Origin: Methylotenera sp.
Lineage (GTDB): Bacteria; Pseudomonadota; Gammaproteobacteria; Burkholderiales; Methylophilaceae
Assembly (NCBI GenBank): GCA_030652995.1
Contig: JAUSAG010000025.1
Span: forward strand, 1-64,000
Length of the DNA: 64,000 nt
Direction of reading: 5' to 3'
Shown: one piece after another, positions 59,194 to 64,000 of the stretch
How the letters are laid out: each line of letters opens with the position of its first letter
How positions within the stretch are numbered: position 1 is the stretch's first letter
Program-made: the position numbers and the translations under genes
The notes under the pieces: generated by a model
Seen by the model: the letters and a program-made list of their open reading frames with translations, nothing else
The model's database searches: none
What the model was told of the DNA's origin: nothing

Positions 59194-60987
59194 ATGAAAA
59201 ACATTCGTAACTTCTCTATTATTGCCCACATTGATCACGGTAAATCTACCTTAGCTGATCGTATTATTCATTTATGCGGCGGCTTGGCTGACCGTGAGAT
59301 GGAAGCGCAAGTGCTTGATTCTATGGATATTGAGCGTGAGCGCGGCATTACCATTAAAGCGCAAACAGCCGCATTGCAATATAAGGCCGATGATGGCCAG
59401 ATTTACCATCTGAATTTGATTGATACCCCAGGTCACGTAGACTTTAGTTATGAGGTCAGCCGCTCGCTCTCAGCTTGTGAGGGTGCATTGTTAGTGGTGG
59501 ATGCCAGTCAGGGCGTAGAAGCGCAAAGCGTAGCCAACTGTTATACCGCACTTGATTTAGGTGTAGAGGTTACTGCGATACTTAATAAAATAGATTTACC
59601 CTCGGCTGACCCAGAGCGCGTAATCCAGGAAATTGAAGATGTGATCGGTATTGATGCCACTGATGCTGTACGTTGTTCTGCCAAAACAGGTTTAGGCGTG
59701 CATGATGTGCTGGAGGCTGTGATTGCTAAAGTGCCGCCCCCGGTAGGTAATGTCGATGGGCCTCTTAAGGCATTAGTCATTGATGCCTGGTTTGATAACT
59801 ATGTAGGTGTAGTAATGTTGGTGCGCGTGATTGATGGCGTACTAAAACCAAAAGATAAAATCCGTTTAATGGCAACGGGTTCTGAGCATTTGTGTGAGCA
59901 AGTGGGCGTATTTACGCCAAAATCATTACAAAAAACATCTCTATCTGCAGGGGAGGTTGGCTTTATTATTGCGGGCATTAAAGAGCTTGCGGCTGCCAAG
60001 GTTGGTGACACTGTAACACTAGCAACAAAACCAGCCGCAGTGGCTTTGCCAGGTTTTAAAGAGGTCAAGCCGCAAGTGTTTGCGGGGCTTTACCCGGTAG
60101 AATCTAATCAGTTTGAAGCCTTGCGTACCGCGCTTGAAAAGCTTAGTTTAAATGATGCCTCTTTATTGTTTGAACCTGAAAATTCAACCGCACTAGGCTT
60201 TGGGTTTAGGTGCGGCTTTTTAGGTTTGCTACACATGGAAATCGTACAAGAGCGCTTAGAGCGCGAGTACGATATGGATTTAATTACTACCGCGCCTACC
60301 GTTGTTTATGAGTTGTTGTTAAAAGATGGCAGCGTAGTGCAAATAGAAAATCCATCACGCTTACCAGAAACTTCACGCGTTGAAGAAACACGTGAGCCTG
60401 TGATTACGGTTAATTTATTGATGCCGCAAGATTATGTTGGTCCAGTGATGACGCTATGCAACAACAAGCGCGGCATACAAAAAAACATGCAATACATGGG
60501 TCGGCAAGTGATGCTGAGTTACGAAATGCCACTCAATGAAGTAGTGCTGGATTTCTTTGATAAACTAAAATCGGTATCACGCGGTTATGCGAGTATGGAT
60601 TATGAGTTTTTAGAGTTTCGTGCGGCAGATTTAGTTAAACTGGATATTATGGTCAATGGCGAACGCGTAGATGCGCTCTCCATGATTGTACATCGATCAA
60701 CCAGTGTGCATCGTGGACGTCAGGTCGCCGCAAAAATGCGCGAGTTAATTCCACGCCAAATGTTTGATGTGGCGATTCAAGCTTCTATCGGCGCCAACAT
60801 TATTGCGCGTGAAACCGTAAAAGCTATGCGTAAAAACGTGATTGCTAAATGTTACGGTGGCGATGTATCGCGGAAGCGTAAACTGCTAGACAAGCAAAAA
60901 GAAGGTAAAAAGCGCATGAAACAAGTGGGTAATGTGGAGATTCCACAAGAGGCGTTCTTGGCTATTTTAAGAGTTGAAGATAAATAA
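59194..60987 (+). CDS. lepA: elongation factor 4 (LepA)
   Basis: 597 residues from ATG 59194 ([19 protein letters not shown]); the open frame runs 22 codons further upstream but that part has no LepA sequence. GTPase motifs [21 protein letters not shown] and NKIDLP, then EF-G-like domains and the LepA C-terminal domain ([25 protein letters not shown]). Ribosomal translocation factor active under ionic stress. Begins the lepA-lepB-DUF4845-rnc-era run. Confidence 0.97.
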   Translation: MKNIRNFSIIAHIDHGKSTLADRIIHLCGGLADREMEAQVLDSMDIERERGITIKAQTAALQYKADDGQIYHLNLIDTPGHVDFSYEVSRSLSACEGALLVVDASQGVEAQSVANCYTALDLGVEVTAILNKIDLPSADPERVIQEIEDVIGIDATDAVRCSAKTGLGVHDVLEAVIAKVPPPVGNVDGPLKALVIDAWFDNYVGVVMLVRVIDGVLKPKDKIRLMATGSEHLCEQVGVFTPKSLQKTSLSAGEVGFIIAGIKELAAAKVGDTVTLATKPAAVALPGFKEVKPQVFAGLYPVESNQFEALRTALEKLSLNDASLLFEPENSTALGFGFRCGFLGLLHMEIVQERLEREYDMDLITTAPTVVYELLLKDGSVVQIENPSRLPETSRVEETREPVITVNLLMPQDYVGPVMTLCNNKRGIQKNMQYMGRQVMLSYEMPLNEVVLDFFDKLKSVSRGYASMDYEFLEFRAADLVKLDIMVNGERVDALSMIVHRSTSVHRGRQVAAKMRELIPRQMFDVAIQASIGANIIARETVKAMRKNVIAKCYGGDVSRKRKLLDKQKEGKKRMKQVGNVEIPQEAFLAILRVEDK

Positions 60988-61049
60988 CCCTGAGCTTGTC
61001 GAAGGACGTGAGTTTTACAAATTAGATAATGAGATAGGATACATCAACA

Positions 61050-61829
61050 ATGATATTTGCATTATTCATGATCGTGATACTGGTAATCACTGGGCTCATT
61101 TGGTTGCTTGATATTTTTGTACTCAGCAAAAAACGCCTCGCAGGCGCAGATGAACCGATTGTAGTTGAGTATGCTAAAAGTTTCTTTCCAGTGATTTTAG
61201 TCGTGTTTTTTGTACGCTCTTTTATTGTCGAGCCGTTTAAAATTCCATCCGGCTCTATGATGCCGACATTGTTAGCGGGTGATTTTATTTTAGTAAATAA
61301 ATTTACTTATGGCTTGCGCGTGCCTATTCTAAATAATACTTTTATCGAGGTGAGTCACCCTAAACGCGGTGATGTGTTCGTGTTTCATTATCCACCAGAA
61401 CCGTCGATTGATTATATTAAACGCGTGGTCGGTTTACCTGGAGATAAAGTCCGTTATCAAAATAAAAGATTAACGATTAACGGTCAGCCATTGCAGGCGC
61501 AAGATGGTCGAGATTATGAGTACGTGATGTCGGGGCTGAATTTTATGACAGCCAAGCAATACGCTGAGCAGTTAGGCGATACCAAGCATGATATTTTGGT
61601 GCATGATGTTATTGGTAATTATGATGCAGATACGATTGGCGCTAAGTTTGCCAATGACGAGGAAATTGTAGTCCCTGCTGGACATTATTTAGCGATGGGT
61701 GATAATCGGGATAACAGTTCTGATAGTCGTGTTTGGGGTTTTGTGCCTGAAGGAAATTTAGTCGGTAAAGCATTTTTTATCTGGATGAATTTTGATCAAG
61801 GCTCTAGAATCGGGTCTGTAATACGTTAA
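61050..61829 (+). CDS. lepB: signal peptidase I
   Basis: 259 residues. Two N-terminal membrane helices (about 2-24 and 44-60), then the catalytic domain with Ser69 (IPSGSMMPTLL) and general base Lys124 (YIKRVVGLPGD), and GDNRDNSSDSR near the C-terminus. Removes signal peptides from secreted proteins. Standard place after lepA. Confidence 0.96.
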   Translation: MIFALFMIVILVITGLIWLLDIFVLSKKRLAGADEPIVVEYAKSFFPVILVVFFVRSFIVEPFKIPSGSMMPTLLAGDFILVNKFTYGLRVPILNNTFIEVSHPKRGDVFVFHYPPEPSIDYIKRVVGLPGDKVRYQNKRLTINGQPLQAQDGRDYEYVMSGLNFMTAKQYAEQLGDTKHDILVHDVIGNYDADTIGAKFANDEEIVVPAGHYLAMGDNRDNSSDSRVWGFVPEGNLVGKAFFIWMNFDQGSRIGSVIR

Positions 61830-61870
61830 TTTTTATTGATACTAATCTGATTTTACTGATGGAGATTAAA

Positions 61871-62251
61871 GTGCTTAATAGTTTAAATAATCGTAAAACG
61901 CAAAGCGGAGCGACCCTGCTTGGAATGCTTATTGTAGGGGCTATGGTTGCGTTTGTTGCACTTATAATAATGAAAATGGTGCCAGCTTATACTGAATACT
62001 TCTCAGTTAAACAGGCACTTAAAGCGATGAAGCAAGAGTCGTTAAGCACCATGAGTAACAAAGAAATATCGAATTCTTTTGATAGGCGTGCATCAACAGG
62101 CTACATTGAAGTGGTGAAAGGCAGTGATTTAATCATTGAAAAAACAGCCGGTGGTGATACGGTGGTGTTAGTGGAATATCAGGTTGTTAAGCCTGTCATT
62201 GCTAACGTCAGTGTGTTAATTGATTTTTCAGCAAGTAGTGAGAGTAAGTAG
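61871..62251 (+). CDS. DUF4845 membrane protein
   Basis: 126 residues from a GTG at 61871 with GGAG six bases upstream; the ATG at 61859 has no RBS. A type IV pilin-like hydrophobic N-terminus (TLLGMLIVGAMVAFVALIIMK) precedes a small domain. DUF4845 proteins sit between lepB and rnc in many proteobacteria; function unknown. Confidence 0.8.
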   Translation: MLNSLNNRKTQSGATLLGMLIVGAMVAFVALIIMKMVPAYTEYFSVKQALKAMKQESLSTMSNKEISNSFDRRASTGYIEVVKGSDLIIEKTAGGDTVVLVEYQVVKPVIANVSVLIDFSASSESK

Positions 62252-62313
62252 CTGTTTTTTGTCATGGTATTTTTTAATATCTTGTTCTATTTACATTTTT
62301 TACACCATTAGGC

Positions 62314-63000
62314 ATGATGCATTCAGACTTATCAAGACGTTTAACCTATTCATTTGTAGATGAAAATTTGCTCACACAAGCCTTAACGCATCGTAGTTAT
62401 AGTGCTCAAAATAATGAGCGTTTAGAATTTTTAGGTGATGGCGCGCTTAATTTTATTATTGCAAATCAGCTCTATCAACGCTTTTCTAAAATTGCTGAGG
62501 GTGATTTAAGCCGCTTGCGGGCGCAAATGGTTAAAGAATCAACTTTAAGTGACATTGCGTTATCACTCAATATAGGCGATGCGCTTAAAATGGGTGAAGG
62601 TGAGTTAAAAAGTGCGGGTTGGCGCAGGCCGTCTATCTTAGCGGATGCACTAGAGGCTATTATTGGTGCGGTGTATTTGGATGGTGGTTTCGTCGCGGCT
62701 GAGGCCTTTGTATTGGGGCTTTACGCGAGCAAGCTAGATGCTATTGACCCTAAAGTGATTGATAAAGATCCTAAATCATTATTACAGGAATTATTACAAA
62801 GCAGAAAAGTAGCCGTACCTGAATATACCGTCACCCACACTAGTGGAGAGGCACATGCTCAGATGTTTGTGGTGGAATGTTTCGTTGAAAAGCACAGTAT
62901 TCGCACAGTAGGCGAGGGTAATAGTCGCCGCATCGCAGAGCAACAGGCGGCACAACTGGCTTTGCTTGAATTAAAAAAAGTACGCATTGGAAAAAATTAA
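62314..63000 (+). CDS. rnc: ribonuclease III
   Basis: 228 residues. RNase III signature NERLEFLGDGALN and a second catalytic set (EAIIGAVYLDGG), then a double-stranded RNA-binding domain (about 155-223). Cleaves dsRNA in rRNA processing. Ends 3 bp before era, so probably coupled to it. An ATG one codon later is also possible. Confidence 0.97.
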   Translation: MMHSDLSRRLTYSFVDENLLTQALTHRSYSAQNNERLEFLGDGALNFIIANQLYQRFSKIAEGDLSRLRAQMVKESTLSDIALSLNIGDALKMGEGELKSAGWRRPSILADALEAIIGAVYLDGGFVAAEAFVLGLYASKLDAIDPKVIDKDPKSLLQELLQSRKVAVPEYTVTHTSGEAHAQMFVVECFVEKHSIRTVGEGNSRRIAEQQAAQLALLELKKVRIGKN

Positions 63001-63003
63001 AAT

Positions 63004-63918
63004 ATGACAGACCTAGAAGTAAATTCAGAAGTAACACAGTCCATTTTTAAATGTGGAACGGTAGCGATTGTTGGCCGACCTAACGTAGGAAAATCAACAC
63101 TGCTAAATCACATTTTAGGCATGAAATTAGCCATTACCTCACGTAAAGCGCAAACTACGCGCCACCGTTTATTAGGCATTCATACAACAAATGATACCCA
63201 ATTTTTATTTGTGGATACGCCTGGCTTTCAGCAAAAACACCTGAATGCACTCAATAAAGGTTTAAATAAAACCGTGACTCAAGTGTTAACAGAGGTGGAT
63301 GTTGTACTGTTTGTGATTGAACCGATGAAATTGGGTGATGCAGATCGCAAAGTATTAGCATTACTTTCAGAAAAAACACCGACGATTTTAGTGGTGAATA
63401 AATTAGATTTAATGGGCGACAAAGGTAACGTGTTGCCGTTGATTCAAGATTTTGACTTAGAGTTTCCATTTTCAGAAATCGTACCTGTGAGCGCTAAAAA
63501 AAGCCTCAATTTGGATGAGCTGTTACAAACCATACGTAAATACTTGCCAGAGCAGCCCGCTGTATATTCTGAAGATGAACTTACCGATAAAAATGAACGT
63601 TTTTTAGCCGCAGAACTAGTGCGCGAGAAAATCTTCAGATTATTAGGCGATGAAATTCCTTACTCAGTAGCCGTCGAGATTGAAAAATTTGAAGTTGAAG
63701 GTAAGCTACGCCGCATTTTTTGCGCCATTATTGTAGATAAAGACAGCCAAAAGCCGATGATTATTGGCAAAGGCGGCGACAAACTCAAACAAATTTCCAC
63801 TGAGGCGCGGCAAGATATGGAGAAGCTGTTTGGCGGTAAGGTTTATTTGGAAACTTGGGTGAAAGTTAAAGGCGGTTGGGCTGATGACGCACGGGCGTTA
63901 AAGTCGCTAGGATATTAA
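63004..63918 (+). CDS. era: GTPase Era
   Basis: 304 residues. G1 GRPNVGKST (24-32), DTPGF, NKLDL motifs and a C-terminal KH domain with [12 protein letters not shown]. Binds 16S rRNA 3' end during 30S assembly. Last gene visible; the remaining 82 bp to the window end show no gene start. Confidence 0.97.
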   Translation: MTDLEVNSEVTQSIFKCGTVAIVGRPNVGKSTLLNHILGMKLAITSRKAQTTRHRLLGIHTTNDTQFLFVDTPGFQQKHLNALNKGLNKTVTQVLTEVDVVLFVIEPMKLGDADRKVLALLSEKTPTILVVNKLDLMGDKGNVLPLIQDFDLEFPFSEIVPVSAKKSLNLDELLQTIRKYLPEQPAVYSEDELTDKNERFLAAELVREKIFRLLGDEIPYSVAVEIEKFEVEGKLRRIFCAIIVDKDSQKPMIIGKGGDKLKQISTEARQDMEKLFGGKVYLETWVKVKGGWADDARALKSLGY

Positions 63919-64000
63919 TTATTGCTATATCTGGTTTGCTGCTTATTTCGTGATGATTTTTGTTTTTATCTGTATGCATCTGCGTTTGTCAGCGGCTAAG

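Overview
The window looks like a chromosomal segment of a betaproteobacterium, most likely a Methylophilaceae methylotroph close to Methylotenera. This rests on protein resemblance, moderate GC by eye, and gene order: nadB | rpoE-rseA-rseB-rseC-mucD-lepA-lepB-DUF4845-rnc-era, and trmJ / cysE / iscR-isc. I could run no database search. No rRNA, tRNA or CRISPR array was seen.

Layout. 1-6 kb: Suv3-like helicase (-), endonuclease-type mutL (+), a two-RCK potassium channel and a small membrane protein (-). 6-12.7 kb: miaA, two membrane proteins, a 125-bp inverted-repeat element, dapC, an EamA transporter, pilU and adk. 13-20.4 kb: a cysE, iscR, second cysteine desulfurase, iscS, iscU, iscA, hscB, hscA cluster (all -) with a recognisable IscR-type promoter; no fdx follows hscA. 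20.5-25.5 kb: protease-TPR protein, trmJ, suhB, and a membrane protein of the misnamed 'site-specific recombinase' family. 25.6-31.3 kb: two GH17-containing beta-glucan enzymes plus an OpgB-like phosphoglycerol transferase, read here as a periplasmic glucan locus. 32-35.8 kb: a gtr-like glycosylation operon.

36-44.8 kb: the most interesting accessory locus. A divergent ArsR repressor faces an operon of RND fusion protein, RND pump, DUF2892 protein, TolC-like channel, rhodanese lipoprotein, DUF3365 c-type haem lipoprotein and sulfide:quinone reductase. The intergenic region has two perfect palindromes, one lying over a near-consensus sigma70 promoter. I read it as a sulfide/reactive-sulfur response system that carries its own tripartite efflux pump.

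44.9-50 kb: mutS, slyD-like FKBP, rhlE. 50.2-52.8 kb: an IS200/IS605 element with intact tnpA, an unusual DUF3622-like middle gene coupled by ATGA overlaps on both sides, and a tnpB broken by a frameshift and an amber codon. 52.9-64 kb: nadB, the sigma-E regulon core, lepA, lepB, rnc and era. Several starts were moved from the longest open frame to codons with a ribosome-binding site or a promoter that decides them (MFP 36523 TTG, ArsR 36369, TolC 41030, RpoE 54664, LepA 59194, DUF4845 61871).
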